Under the pieces are notes generated by a model. The model ran no database searches. It worked only from the letters and a program-made list of their open reading frames with translations, and was not told where the DNA came from. A stretch of 64,000 nucleotides of DNA from Copromyces sp. CBS 386.78 (taxonomy: Eukaryota > Ascomycota > Sordariomycetes > Sordariales > Sordariaceae), in the NCBI GenBank assembly GCA_030685235.1, contig MU839129.1, positions 62,001-126,000 on the forward strand. Direction: 5' to 3'. Numbering within the stretch: the stretch's first letter is position 1; every line of letters starts with the position of its first letter. Positions 1-14,050 of the stretch are shown in pieces. The position numbers and the translations under genes were made by a program.

Positions 1-516
1 GCACTTGATGACCCTTTTCTTGTACGTCACTTTGGTTGATGCATAGTGCGTCTACCCACAACCAAAGATTAGAATCACATATTTCGCTCTTAAGGTGTCT
101 GATACTTTTGAGTCCGTTGTAGAGATTCTCGCCGATGAGGACGGTGTGGCCATCTAGGAGCATGGTCGGGTTGACGACAACGTTGCGTTCTTCTTCGTTT
201 TGTATTATGGGGCGCGTCATTGAACGCCAATGGACATCTTTGCCGCCTACCCATTGATATGACAGGGCCTTGTATGATCGAGTACTCGATCTTTTGTATC
301 AAAGTCGACGTGGTGTAGGGTGGCGCTGATCGGTTGAGACCCCTGAGTTAAGCCTGGGGCGAGTGGTTCGAGGAGGAGAAGACGGATCTGACTCTTGGAC
401 AGAAGTGGTTGATACGGGTATTCTCCGGCCTCAGCACTCAGGTGACTTGGATCCTCAGCGGCTGGCCCACCACCATCATCTCCCGAGGGTTGAAGTAACC
501 CCCCGTCCGTTCGCAT
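1..516 (-). pseudogene. HET-domain gene, N-terminal part, cut by window edge and frameshifted
   Basis: The minus strand encodes the start of a HET (heterokaryon incompatibility) domain, the fungal self/non-self recognition module that triggers cell death on fusion of unlike hyphae. The first part, from an ATG at 516, contains SQIRLLLLEPLA and ISATLHHVDF, typical of the domain's N-terminus. The core motif ALSYQW follows in another frame (about 266-249), and further on WVDALCINQSDVQEKGHQV is clear and runs off the left edge. The two frames join near 285-305, around a run of four A bases, so either one base has been gained or lost or the gene is dead. No RIP-like stops are seen. Family identity is firm; functional state is unknown because the 3' part lies outside the window. 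Confidence 0.7.
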
Positions 517-1297
517 ACCCTATTTTACACAATCAGCCATACTCAAAACAGTTGTAAAGGTGTTCAAAGATGCACCAACCGCTTTCTCACTCGACATTAT
601 CTGCGCCGAGCTGGGTACCTGCTAATAACCAAAGGAATGATGACAATATCGTCTTGTCTGTCCGGCTGTCGTCCTGGCGTGGTGAGATGCTTCTCTCTCT
701 CTCTCTCTCTCTGGTCTACCCGGTTGAAGTTTTGAACAAAGATGAAAGATGAGATGCCCGTGTGGAAAACAAAAGCAGATCCACGACTACATGTGCCGTT
801 GACAATTTGACCGCGAGTGTCCAGCCTTGTTCGTTTTGTCAGCTGTTGATGCCTAGAGGTAACCCCGCGTGTACAGCCCCCAATCCCCAGCCATTCAGCT
901 CGATAAGATTGAGCCAATCACTCACTATCCGAAAGCCAAATATCCAAAGTTGCTGTATGGCTTAGATTCACCATAGGTGACTCCTGATGGGCTTCCGAAC
1001 GCGTGTTATTGATTTGACAAGGCTCTCGGCCTGAAGCCTTTTACGTGATGATGAAAGGCTACGGTCACAAGAGTCTTGTTCTAAACGATGAACAAAAAAG
1101 CATAAACTACTGTCGTTAACGTCAATAGGTTAGTGTTTTCAATAATTAGTTCCATGAAAGCATACATTCCCAACGGCGTCACCAAACTCGAAGCCTCTGC
1201 CGAAAGTCCGAAACCACCTCACCCAGAACCACCAGTGCTTCCTTCAGCCTGTGATTGCGTCGATTTCGTATGATTCGGTACAATCTTGCCGGCGCAG
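517..1297. other. intergenic, with a (TC)10 tract
   Basis: I see no supported gene here. The only structure is a simple (TC)n microsatellite at 691-712. The small open frames present have no recognisable domain and no consistent splice pattern. Confidence 0.5.
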
Positions 1298-1882
1298 TCA
1301 TTTGAGGTGCCTAAAGATGCATAAACGTAGTCTCTCGCGTCCGTTGCTTTGAACTTCTTCTCCGCACACAATGTCCAACCATTTCGAAAGCGGTGTCTTT
1401 GCCTTTCCCAATCGTGCCTCCTTCAAACGATGACTATCATGTGCCGGAGTCTCAAGCGCCAGATGCACACCGCTGGTATCCGTACGCCGTACCGCATCTA
1501 ACACCAACAGTGTCTGATACAGACCCCTTATTCGGCAATGGCTGCCATAATATCCAGAACCTTCTCAATTGAACTCAGTCTGCGTCACGACGGCATCGTT
1601 GCACGGAATGATATAGTCCCTTGCCATCACAAACACTTGCACGATCCACACTCGCCGCCAGTACGACGCCTCGCAGAACTCAGCGATGCCTTTTGACACC
1701 TCGCGGAGCTTATTGGCCCATTTCTGCTGTTCATTAGGCAACTTTTGAACCCATTGCCTGCCGAAATCTTCTTCGTGTCGAGTAAGACCCGTAGCTGGAA
1801 GAACGAATAAAAGGACAAGGATTCCATTTTGAGGAACGACGGGGATTTTTAGACCTGTATTACTTTGCGACGTACTGGACAA
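1298..1882 (-). pseudogene. HET-domain fragment (middle part)
   Basis: On the minus strand this stretch encodes YWRRVWIVQVFVMARDYI, the middle HET block (family form: W-R-VW-QE-ARD). It is followed, after a break near 1508-1565, by TPLSKWLDIVCGEEV and a degenerate RLRLCIFRHLK where the family has the DPRD-VFALLGI block. There is no N-terminal HET block upstream and no complete frame, so it is a remnant. It lies tail-outward from the plus-strand HET fragment that begins within about 10 bp of its 5' end. A functional gene is unlikely. Confidence 0.6.
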
Positions 1883-2471
1883 GGGTGTGGACCTTGCAGG
1901 AGTTCGTGGTGGCGAGGGACTATGTGGTTTTATGCAATCGGGCGTTTGTTACAAAGAAATGTTTCGAGCAAGGGCTGAGGACTCTCGAAGATATGATGAA
2001 GGCGTTCTCAGGGATATGGACATTGAGCAGGAGAAATGGATGTATCCGACCTGGCCGTTGGACTGGTTGCTGGGGGCTCCGATAAATCTGACTATCGCGC
2101 TTAGGGATTCTGGACGGTCGGGAGTGACTTCCTCAATAACGCTTGATAGGTGGCTGGATACGCTGTGCAATGGACACGGGCTATTCAAGGCGACAGATCC
2201 CAGAGATTATGTCTTTGCACTCTTGGGAATCTCATATGATGGAGCAGAAATTGTTCCCAATTATGAGCTGTCAACGTGGGAGGTATACCGCATGGCCACG
2301 TCAACCCGGCAAGCGAGGTCTAGAATATCGTCCGATGAGAACTGTTCCAGTTACCCATCTGGGCTCGAAACTCCTCAAAACATTGGTCCACAGCTAAAAG
2401 CGACAGGCATTGCAATCATTGGCAGAAACGATTCTTACCTACGTTGGGCAAATCTCATGGGAATTCCATAG
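1866..2471 (+). pseudogene. HET-domain fragment (middle to C-terminal part), frameshifted
   Basis: The plus strand encodes VWTLQEFVVARDYVVLCN, then after a frame change near 2040 WMYPTWPLDWLL, RWLDTLCNGHGLF and the diagnostic block DPRDYVFALLGIS, ending at a stop at 2469-2471. It matches the same part of the HET domain as the minus-strand fragment next to it, at lower identity. The N-terminal half of the domain is missing, and at least one frameshift separates the two halves. It is therefore a relic. No start codon in a sensible context was found. Confidence 0.65.
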
Positions 2472-3828
2472 GATCGGGCTAAGGCACTGAGGCAAATGTT
2501 GAAATCGGAAGGAGGGAGAAAGTCAGGACCGAATATCAGGACATCTGGGGTACCTAGTTCCAGTTCACTCAATACTCCGCAGACTTTGAATTGATGTGAT
2601 TGATATCACAACGGTGCAATAGAAATCAAAGTCAGGTGATTGGCAAGTATACAGGTCTGGATTAGAAAATTCCGTGATATACCGCCCATATAGGGACATG
2701 GATCGTGTGGAAGTTGGAATCCCTCAAGAGAAATAGTATACTTTCCCACACCGTCACTTGACGCCTGTTAATTTGGTAAGTGACTACAAAGCAAGTGAAT
2801 GCTTCGTTCCAACACGGAGCGCTCTTTTTGCAATCTGCTTCTCCATTTAGATGTGTTCGACAAAAAGCCTGCGAAGCGGACCATGACAAAAGCACCGCTC
2901 CTCCGACCAGATGCCCAGAAGCCGCAGCTCAATCTGAGTCCAAGTCAACGGGGAACTCGATGAATATGAAGCGACATACCTCCACATCTTATTGTCCTCG
3001 CATCGCGCGAGAACACAATAGGGTATGGTCCCATCTTCCGCCCGTTGCCCTAGAGACCCCCAGTCAAGCATGTCCTTCCGCCTTCGACGACCTTCACCTG
3101 TAACTTACACCCTGCGGTCCAATGATACCAGCTCGACTCGACGAGCACCCGGAAAAGCATCAGACGGTGAATTTGGCAACTGCCAGAAAAAAAAAAACCT
3201 ATTGAGCGATCATTGAGCGTCAAGTGACCCACTCACCGCACGTACTCCCTCATTTGTCCCTCGGGTATATTTTTATCTTTCAAGTTGACCTCACCTTTCC
3301 TGCACCCACTTACTCTCACCTTGTTGCGATATCAGAGGCAGCAACCGGTCAAGTGCGGTATAGCATCATCGTCGGTTCACTTTGCGCTAGGGTAAGTAAG
3401 AAAACGATATGGAGTATCCCTTCACGTAAAAAAAAAAGCCTTGATATTGCCAGTTGATGGAGTGTTGTCGCTGAGTTCCACCTCACTTTTTTATCGAGTT
3501 GATGCCGTTGTTTCTTGCTTCGAGTCACGTCGTCATCGTCGCGAAGTCGCTTTCTCTGTGGGCATTCGTCAAGCAACTTTGACATCCCCCTCACTCTGGA
3601 CCTGACTCCCATCTTCTGGAAAGATCGCGTTCACCTCAAGCCACCTCTTGTCCTGATCTGACACTCCGTTCGCGAACCGAAGCTGATATTTCACCTCCAG
3701 ACTTTCCAGTCGCAGCAAGCAAACGGGTCGCCACTCCGGCAAAAAGAGGGAGCAGCTCCATCCTTTGATCTTCCAAAGGCGCAAGGATTACCGATCACGA
3801 CGACCCCTCCGAGAACAAATTCCCAAAA
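2472..3828. other. intergenic; probable 5' UTR of the following gene at its right end
   Basis: No coding region is supported. Pyrimidine-rich sequence from about 3290 and the stretch 3590-3828 just before the next ATG probably form promoter and 5' leader of the gene at 3829. Nothing else stands out. Confidence 0.4.
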
Positions 3829-5728
3829 ATGGGCAGCACAAGGAAGTCACCCACCAAGCTGGGCCAGTCACCCGCGGTGAAGTCTCATCATGCCCGTGTC
3901 AACTCCACCTCTAGCAACGCTTTCGCCGGTCCCTCGACCCCCTCCAAACTCGTCGGCAGCGCAAAAAAGAACGAGAGTACCCCAGCAAAGGAGTGGAACT
4001 TCACTTACCTGCCCCCGAGCCACGAAGAGCGCAAGAAGAACGGTCGCGTCGAAGGCAGGAACTTGATCACCTGGAGCCGTAAGTATCCCGCTCGAGCTTT
4101 GTCGCAGACAACCAACCCGATATACACCAGATCGTAACCACTAACCCTTTGTCTTCCCCTCCCCTAGGTCCCCGCATGGCCGAAAAACTCCTCCTGCACA
4201 TTCAATACGAGTGCTCTCGTTACCGCGTCGATATCCCCTGGGACTCCATCGCCCACCGTCTACACCCCGGCTCAACAGGCAGTGCCATCCACCAGCACCT
4301 CAACCGCTTGCGCAGCCATCTGATCGCCGAGGGGCACTTGGTTCCGCCCATCTGCCAGAAGCCCGGCTCGCGGGTATTCGTTGACCCGCACATCCGCGGC
4401 TACGTCCGCGCTAACCAGGAGAATCCCGATGATCAGCTCACGACTAGGCCCGTGAGGTTTGACGAGCCGCTTGAGGATCGCAAGTTTAACCTGCCGGATG
4501 CTGTGGAGAATTTTGGTAGAGGAGGAGGTGGAGGAGGAGGTAATAACTACGGCGGCGGCGGCAGCGGCAGCGGTACTGGTACCCCTCGTGGCAGCGGCAA
4601 CGGTACGCCTCTGGGGCGTACCCCCGGTGGTATCCTTGCGGGCGTTGGTCCCATTGGTGATAATGGCATTGGCAGCTCTGGCGGTAGTGGTTGCGGCGGG
4701 GGTGGTCGCATGAGAGCCAGCCGTGGCAGCGCTCGTGGCGTCGTCAAGATCAAACGCGAGCCTTCACCTGACCCAGCCGACCTTGATTCTGATGAGGAGT
4801 ACCGCCCGGGTGCTAAGAAGGTTCCCAAGTCGGCGGCTCGCCGGTCGGCTAGAGCTAAGAAGACCACTGCTCGCCCCGCCTATGTCGAAGAGGATGACGA
4901 GGATATGAACTATTACGGCGCGCCGCGTCAGTCTGTCGAGTATCAGCAGGGCGAGGCGGATGTGGCTGATGATGAGGGCGAAGCTGAGGATTACGGTGCT
5001 GATGCCGATGAGTATTACTTGCGGTATGACTCGGATAATGATGCCCGGGGTTCTGGTGCTAGTGCTGGTGCCGGTAACGGTAATCGTATCGGTAGTGTCC
5101 CTTCTTATGTCCCTCAGTTTGACGACGAGGGCGAAGATGCTGATGTAAGTTCCGAAACTCATTTCCCATCCAACCTTAGCGCTTGGCCTGCTTGCTGACT
5201 TGTTTTGTCTGGCAGTTCGAGGGTCTTGATTCTCCCCCCAAGCCTGTCCAGCGCAAGGCGAACAACAACGGCTACCCCAGAGACGAATACCGCCTTCCTC
5301 CGATCACCAACCTCATGCGCGACGCTGACGCCATCCGCGACGACGAATACGACCACGGCGAGGCGGCAATGCACAGCGATCCCCGCTCTCCTCTCGGTCT
5401 CGGCAGTGCTTCTGAAGTGGTGGGTATATCTAAGGCCCCCTTGATGCGGCCCGATTTCTACAACTTCGCCAGTGCCCTGCATTCCGGAGGAGGTGGAAAT
5501 GATCACTCTCAGTCCATGCAAGACAGTAGCAACCACGGCGGTCAGGACAGCCAGTACTCCCACGCCTTGAGCCAGCAGGGTCGGTATCAGGATCCCTTTT
5601 TGGGCCAGCATAACCGCGCATCCAGCAGGGGCGGTGGCAACCAGATGTTTGACTTTCAGTCTGAGCCAGATGATGATGACGAAGTTGAGCGTGAGCAGTC
5701 GCCTTCCAAGAGGGCGAAGCATGCTTGA
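3829..5728 (+). CDS. conserved fungal protein with Gly-rich and acidic regions, function unknown
   Basis: The gene has three exons: 3829-4078, 4168-5144 and 5216-5728, giving 579 residues. Both introns have GTAAG donors, the second has CTGAC before its AG, and the frame is kept across both joins. An N-terminal Ser/Thr/Lys-rich stretch leads to EWNFTYLPPSHEERKK. The best conserved part is about residues 84-150 (KLLLHIQYECSRYRVDIPW, AIHQHLNRLRSHL), a helical block also found in other fungal proteins that may bind DNA, though I cannot name its family with certainty. After it come a Gly/Ser-rich linker (about residues 195-265), basic KSAARRSARAKK, an acidic Asp/Glu segment and a C-terminal SPSKRAKHA that looks like a nuclear signal. 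A nuclear role is inferred from composition only. Confidence 0.8.
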
Positions 5729-8540
5729 TGCTTGAGGTGGAGATTGACGATCGCTTCGACAATAAGACATGAATCCCACGTGGTGGATTTCAGTCAATTT
5801 ATTCTTTCGGTTTCCTTCGCTGTCTTTGTTTTCTCTCTTTGCGGTTGCTGTGGTATGGTTCGTTGATCTCAGTTTGTCGTCAGGCATGATGGGAGAGAAA
5901 GACTAACTCACAAAGGCTGAGGGTTTTATACCAGAGGGAATAGCCAGCTCTTTACTTTTCTGTTTCTCTTTCATTTCGGTGCAGGTTCTTTGCCGATCGT
6001 TGTTGTCTTCTTACCAAAAAAAAATATTGGCAGAGAAGCCATCAAGGCAGGGCGTGGCGTTAAGAAGTTTGACCAGCGGTGGGCGCGCTATAACAGACAT
6101 CGACACAGCAAGAAAGTCAGAGCCAAGGTTGCTCTCACGGACATGTCGCCGGTTGTCGAGGGACTTTGCTTTCTTAGGCGAAGGAATGGTGGACAATGCT
6201 GGAGGTTCATGGTGAGCATTTGAAGGCGTTGCTGGAATTCTAGTGCTGATTGGGGGTGGAGCTTTGGTGGCGTTGCAGGTCGTGGAAATCATCTTGCTGA
6301 GCTTGTTTCCTTCGTCATATCGAGTCATACAGGGTGCGGTATGGTGGAAAGTTTGTGGTCTCTGGGCTCACGTTAGCTTTCTTTCCTGCTCTTAAAACTG
6401 GAAGATCAGGCACCCGGAGTTGGCATCATAGTTTTGAGCACAAAGTCAATGAGACTTATTTGCAAACAACTCCGTTTGTCGAAAGTTATACGTTAATATC
6501 TCGTGAGTGTGATCGCAATGGGTAGGTATACGTGATATAACCGTCATGTCGTTACTATATCGCGGGTAGCTAACAGAAAGTTGAAAGAGTCCCAACGCAT
6601 GAAAAATCGAAGCGACCAAAGTGAAACAATGGCGCGGCGGTCAATGCGAAGGAATCAAAAGCATGAGAAGTGAAAACCTTAAACCTTGGATGTGGTATAA
6701 GAGAGTGTCTGCCTAACTCCAATGGAGTTATCGACTTTGACGTTAGATGCGAAATTGGACGTTCGAGATTAGAACCGGCAACACCAATCTTCAAGAAGTT
6801 ACATAATGATCTTCGCAGATGAGGGAGGAGAAAGCAGAATAAAGTGCAAAAGAAAGCCCACGTTAAGACAGAAAGGAGTCTGAGGGAAAGCTATAAGTGA
6901 AATGCATTGAAAGGTACTTTGAGAGCATCCTTATAAAATGGTGAAATCTTTGATAACCAGCAGTATGGGCGAAGACGCTCTCTCTCACGAATAAGCAAAA
7001 CCGTGGATATTGAGAGCGGGGTTGTATTTCATTAAGACAGTTCTTGGTGATTGAAAGTATAAACCCAGAGAAAGGAGGTGTGGTGTAAAGTAGAGAATGT
7101 GGAAGAAGTTGTGTGGAGAAACCGGAGGAAGACCCAGGTTAGATCAGAATGGGGGCTTGTGATTGGTTCTCACACCTAGACTTAAGATGCTACGAAGGTG
7201 TTATACCGAAAGGAGATCATGTTCGAGATCTTGTTCATGCGGTAGCAACCGCATATGTTGAAAACGGTTGACTCCTCTAGTCCGATCAGCGAGAATAGAT
7301 ATCATCTTCGCCGTTCTGGCTTTGATGGCACTTGCAAAACCAGAGTCCACAGCATGAAGGCAAAGTTTGGAAACACAAACATGATCAAAGGAGAAGGACA
7401 TAATCACATGCCAGACCGCCATCCAGCCCTTGAGCTCAAACATTTTTAACGGTGATCAAGACGCGCAAACGTGTGAGGTGGGTTGAGCAGGGATTGGTGG
7501 ATAGACCATAAATTTAAGGTTGTCGTGACCCGAAAGTATATGCACGTAGCCGTCAATTGGCAGACACTGGTCGCGATTAAGTAGGTGGAGAAGAGATGAT
7601 GAGCATCAACTGTAAAAAGAATGGGATGAAAGAGTGCTTGTCAACGTGATGGGAAAGCTGCAAGAGACCGAGACGACTTCCAATCTCAGCTTTGGGTCGG
7701 CCGGTCATTGCGGTTTCGGCTTCCACTACTGCCGGTGCCGTAAGGGCCGAAGCTAGGAGTTGTTTCGGAGTGTTTCGATCTGTGACTGCTGGCGCCGATG
7801 ATGCCGGGGATGCCGAGTCGTGGAAGGCCGGTGTTGAGGCTCAACCGGGAAGAGACGGTCGGCTTTACAAGGCACTCAATTTTGCCAAGACCGACCAGGA
7901 CAGTCCAGGGGGGTTCGGTTGCCGGGTAACTCTGGGGATTGCCTGCCGAGAGCGAGGTGGTTCCCCGGGGAAGAGGAGCGACTTTGTTGACATGGAAATG
8001 CATGGACGTCAGAGGATCGTACACGAATACTCACCAGTCAGCATTGCGGTATTACTACCATGAATACTAGTTTGAGCCAACAATGTCGAGCAAATTGACC
8101 GACGCTAACAATGAGTGTATTTTCGATAGAGCCCCAGTGTTTGGTCAACTCAAGTGGAAGGTTGATCCGATCATCGATGTGCTGCGCGACATGAGGGGGA
8201 ATTGATGCCCGCTGTTGGACTCACAGCGAGCGAATGGTGGGGTGCGGATGGTTCCAGAAACAGCGACAGCAGCGGAAATCGAGGGAAAGCAGCAAGCCGC
8301 TAACCCACAAGCGACCTAGCGGCGGCGGGGAGCTCGGGCCATTCGAGATGTTTAAGTCCAGCATTTTTTCTCGACGCCGACAACGCCCACGCCCGCACTT
8401 TTCTTCCCCAGTTCTTTCGGCAGTCCGCGATCTTAGCATTTCCTTTGCTCTCTCTTTTTCCCTGAAGTCGACCGTGATACCCCAGTGATCCTTCTCTTTT
8501 ATCTGTTTGTAGTTTCGTTTCTTCACACAATACCCCCAAA
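5729..8540. other. intergenic, long; promoter and leader of hsp60 at its right end
   Basis: About 2.8 kb without a supported gene. Open frames of 60-120 codons occur, but none has a domain, intron structure or codon use like the neighbours. The first 250 bp should hold the 3' UTR of the preceding gene. The last 320 bp hold a candidate heat-shock element and a pyrimidine-rich leader ending in a run of C and A bases before the hsp60 ATG. Confidence 0.4.
8252..8259 (+). promoter_or_regulatory. candidate heat-shock element upstream of hsp60
   Basis: TTCCAGAA fits the TTC-nn-GAA pairing bound by heat-shock factor, 282 bp before the hsp60 ATG. Only two of the usual three units are present, so this is a weak call based on position and the known heat induction of hsp60 genes. 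Confidence 0.3.
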
Positions 8541-10436
<1,896 letters not shown>

Positions 10437-12648
10437 GAAAGAGAAGGAAATTACAAACTACAACTGAACCACACGGTCAGGAGATAAAAATTGTGTCTTT
10501 TTTATTTTCCCTTTGATTTACGGCGACAACATGGGTTTGGGGGCATCGGGGTTGGTGTTATCACGGACTGTAAAAATGTGTGTCATGTAATTTTCTCTCC
10601 TCTCTACACCCCTTTCCTTCATGTGTTTTTATTAGCATATTCCGGCGGGCATTGTTTGGATGATGATGATGCTCCTTGTACTATAATCTACGGAACCACA
10701 GAGGAGGGTTAGGGTAGAGCGAATCATGAGAATGAATGAAAACTGTACAATACTGCTACTTTTGCTTCATTCTTGGAAGACATGAATGCTGTGCAATTTG
10801 ACATTTGAGGTTCCTGAGGAGAGCGGTACGCAGGTATGTTTAGGCAACTGTGAAGTGGATCAGACGGAACCAAGCAGATAGGTAAATGATATGCAATAGG
10901 TCATTATGCTGACATTGAAGCCTAAAAGTCTGTAGGAAGCTTGGGTTGTCATGGTGGCTGTGAGACATCAATACATACCTATGGTTATCGAAACGCGATT
11001 GAGCATTGGATAAAGAAGCTCGGACCCTTTATGGTGGTGATGGACAACTGTCAAGGTGGGACAGAAATTACATGCGGCAGCACTGAAACGGCGCCAAGTC
11101 AACAGGATTTTAGTGTAGTGGGACTCGCTCTTCTACCAGGTGGCAGTCTCCCCGCCGCTGTCAAAGCTGTCAACGGTGAGGTGCCGTGTGTGTGTACGGC
11201 GTCCATGCCGCGTGGCCGCCGTTTTTATTTCGTTTCGTAGACGATCTGATAGAAAGGGACAACGGAATGGACAACGACAGCTTCATCCTGAGTCGACGAC
11301 AGACTGGAACACAAGCAACCTACGACCCCATCATCTCATAATTCCAGGCTCCTTTTTTCCACCTCAACCTCTCCATCCAGTTTCATTACCTCTGCCGTGA
11401 TCAATTCTGCAATTTCAAAGCTCCAACCTCCTACTGTTGCCTGATGAACTCAACCCATTCGGCTGCCGAGGCTGATAGGCGCGTCTTTGGCAGGTTTGAC
11501 GGATGAGAGAAGACGACGTTCTCATTTCCCGGGTGGTGAAACGTAATCTCGTAGAGCTTCCCATGTTGTCTGTGGTTCACTTCGGTCACCCCTGCTGCGT
11601 TCGGTATCATCACAGCTTTCGGGGAGCCATCAGCCCCAGCTTGTGGATGACGCAGCTAGACGCCCTGAAGACAAAAAAGGTACGATGACAAGAGCGTACA
11701 CAACTCACAAAGTACCATTCAACGGGAATACTCCTTGGTAGAGGTAAGCAATTCCTATCACGCCGGCGTCATTCACCTCAAATGTTAACAAAGACCCAAG
11801 ACCCGACGTCGAGCGGGATCCACTCTGCACCGTCCCGCCCTCTCTCTCCGTCCGCCTGGTGGAGCCCACACCCAAAGTGACGGAGTCCACAAATACTGTT
11901 CACTGGCGAGCAGCTGCCCTGCTTTTAGGTAGGTTGCGAAAGCCCGAGGAACTGGGGCTGATAGCTGGAGGGCCAGATTGGCAGTGCCCATTCCGGGCGG
12001 TGCCCAGTGACCGGTGCTGGTGCTGGTCAGCGAATGGTGGCATTTCGGTGCCCTGGCCTCCCGTCTCTCTGCTGGCTGACGGGACACCACGGTCATGACC
12101 TTCATGGCTGCCCGCTGTTGGGAAACCCCTCGCTCCTTTCGCGTTAGGCTCCCAACCGTCAGTTCAGGTGTCTTCCAAGAGCTCTCTTCCCGGTCCCCGT
12201 CCTTCCATGCTTTCCTCGTGTCTTGACAACTCCCGGTTCTCTGCCTTGCAACCATTCATAGCACCTTGGTAATCTTCAATCTACCTACATAGAGTACACA
12301 ACAAGCAACACAACGTACGTACGTATTCGCCAGCGAGGATCGTCGAATTGTAGCCTTGCCGCCGTGTGCTCCAGTCTACAGTCCAGTCTCCCCTTGCTCT
12401 CTCCCGCCGCCGCCTTTTCCAGTTCGAGTTTCCATGTTGCTACCCCTCGCCTGCTCGCTCCGCCCCCCGACTGCCATTTCTACCACCGTCCCTGTTGTGC
12501 TGACCCGACCCGACTGACATCCAGCTTTCGGCTCCCACTCTCCACATATAACGCCCGCCCCCCATTCTCGCGATCGGTTTCACCCGTCGTCGTCGACTTT
12601 TGAAAAAGAACACTTTTACAAACCACCACAACACACAAATCTGACATC
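10437..12648. other. intergenic between hsp60 and cofilin
   Basis: The first few hundred bases are the hsp60 3' region (AT-rich just after the stop). The right part, from about 12250, is pyrimidine-rich with a short CGTACGTACGTA simple repeat near 12315-12327 and an ACATATAACG box near 12543, and is probably the cofilin promoter and leader. No open frame here has a recognisable product. Confidence 0.4.
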
Positions 12649-14050
12649 ATGGTAAATCATCCTCTCTCCTTTCCCTCCCCTTCGCGCGCGCGACCACTCC
12701 TCGCTTTGCTTGTTCCAACATGGCGCTGACTTCTTTGCCTTGTCGCAGTCTCAATCTGGGTTAGTCCTACCGTGAACCTGCTACATCTGACCCCCTCCCC
12801 GCCATTTTGCTTGCCTCGCCCCTTGGGTCATCCTCACCGATGGTTCGGGACAACCGCAACAAACCTGACGCTACCCTATCGCCGCCTTGTCCGTCCGTTG
12901 CCCGCCCGTTGCCGCGATGCAAGCCAGCACATTATCTCGAGATTTCCCCATCCTATATCACGCAGCAGCGACAGAGTTGCATCTGGCGGCCGGGTAGCTA
13001 GCGCGGCGTTGGGATATTGGCGGTAGGACCCGCAAAAAGACAACAACGACGACAACAACAGAACCCAAAACATGGAAGAACCCAGATCAGATAGCTAACG
13101 TGCTCTGCTTGCGTCGCTCTACAGAGTTCAGGTCGACCCCGAGTGCCGCAGGGCTTTCGACAAGCTGATGTCCCGTCAGCTCAGGTACATCATCTACAAG
13201 CTGTCTGACGACTTCAAGGAGATTGTCATTGAGAGCACCAGCGAGGGCCCTACCGAGAACTACGATGAGTTCCGCGAGAAGCTCGTCAACGCCCAGACTA
13301 AGAGCGCTACTGTAGGTCCTTCTTTTCACCCCGGTGACTTCTTGCCTGCTGCCACAGTGTCGCAATCGGCCCAGCCCAGCCCAATCCAGCCCCATAATGC
13401 GAAAGAGAGCAGCTATACGGACCCACGAAACCACCATTTACCATTCACCGACCTACCCTCACTTCTTAATCCGTTATCCATTGCGGGCGAATATCGTCTT
13501 ATTTATTCTCCCCGCCTGGAAGGAAAAGGTGCGAGGCGGGAGGAGGGGTCTTGGAACTGAGGGGTTCTTACACACAAAAAGGCGGCCAGACACAGGGGAC
13601 TGCCAAGACATGTCATTGCCCCCCTGCCGTGGCGTTTCCCGTCCGCGGACTATTCGAACGAAAGAAACACATAACATTTTTGGGAGAGCGCCGATCGCTG
13701 ATGAAACACACAATTATTGCAGGGCGCCATTGGCAAGGGTCCCCGATATGCCGTCTACGATTTCGAGTACAAGCTTGCCTCTGGCGAGGGTTCCCGCAAC
13801 AAGGTGACCTTTATCGCCTGGTCTCCTGATGATGCTGGCATCAAGGTGCGTTGCTTCTTTTCGTGATCACGGAAACGCAGCACCAATAACTAACTGATAA
13901 CAAAAACAGTCCAAGATGGTCTACGCCTCTTCCAAGGAGGCCCTCAAGCGCTCCCTCAGCGGTATCGCTGTCGAGCTCCAGGCCAACGAGACGGACGACA
14001 TCGAGTACGAACAGATTGTCAAGACCGTGAGCAAGGGTACTGCCGCATAG
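12649..14050 (+). CDS. cof1: cofilin (ADF/cofilin actin-severing protein)
   Basis: Five coding exons encode 154 residues: 12649-12651 (ATG only), 12749-12759 (an 11-nt microexon), 13125-13311, 13723-13845 and 13910-14050. Cofilin binds G- and F-actin and severs and depolymerises filaments in the cytoplasm, for example at endocytic patches and the cytokinetic ring. The product begins MSQSGVQVDPEC, with the Ser-rich N-terminus that kinases modify in many cofilins. It contains YIIYKLSDDFKEIVIE, FIAWSPDDAGIKSKMVY and the long actin-binding helix ASSKEALKRSL, and it ends near the family's normal length. The ATG-only first exon and microexon are supported by frame, by canonical GTAAAT and GTTAGT donors and by the conserved N-terminus. 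Intron 3 is 411 bp. The start is set by homology, not by the longest open frame, which would miss both small exons. Confidence 0.95.
12749..12759 (+). other. cof1: 11-nt microexon of the cofilin gene
   Basis: This short exon adds Ser-Gln-Ser and two bases of a Gly codon. It sits between a 97-bp and a 365-bp intron and is needed to keep the conserved cofilin N-terminus in frame. Confidence 0.85.

Noticed and set aside
4547..5162. Frames opposite and alongside the Gly-rich gene
   Set aside because: They arise from GGC/GAT repeats of the real exon in other frames.
7692..8063. 123-codon plus-strand frame upstream of hsp60
   Set aside because: No domain, no orthologue pattern I know, and codon use unlike the neighbours.
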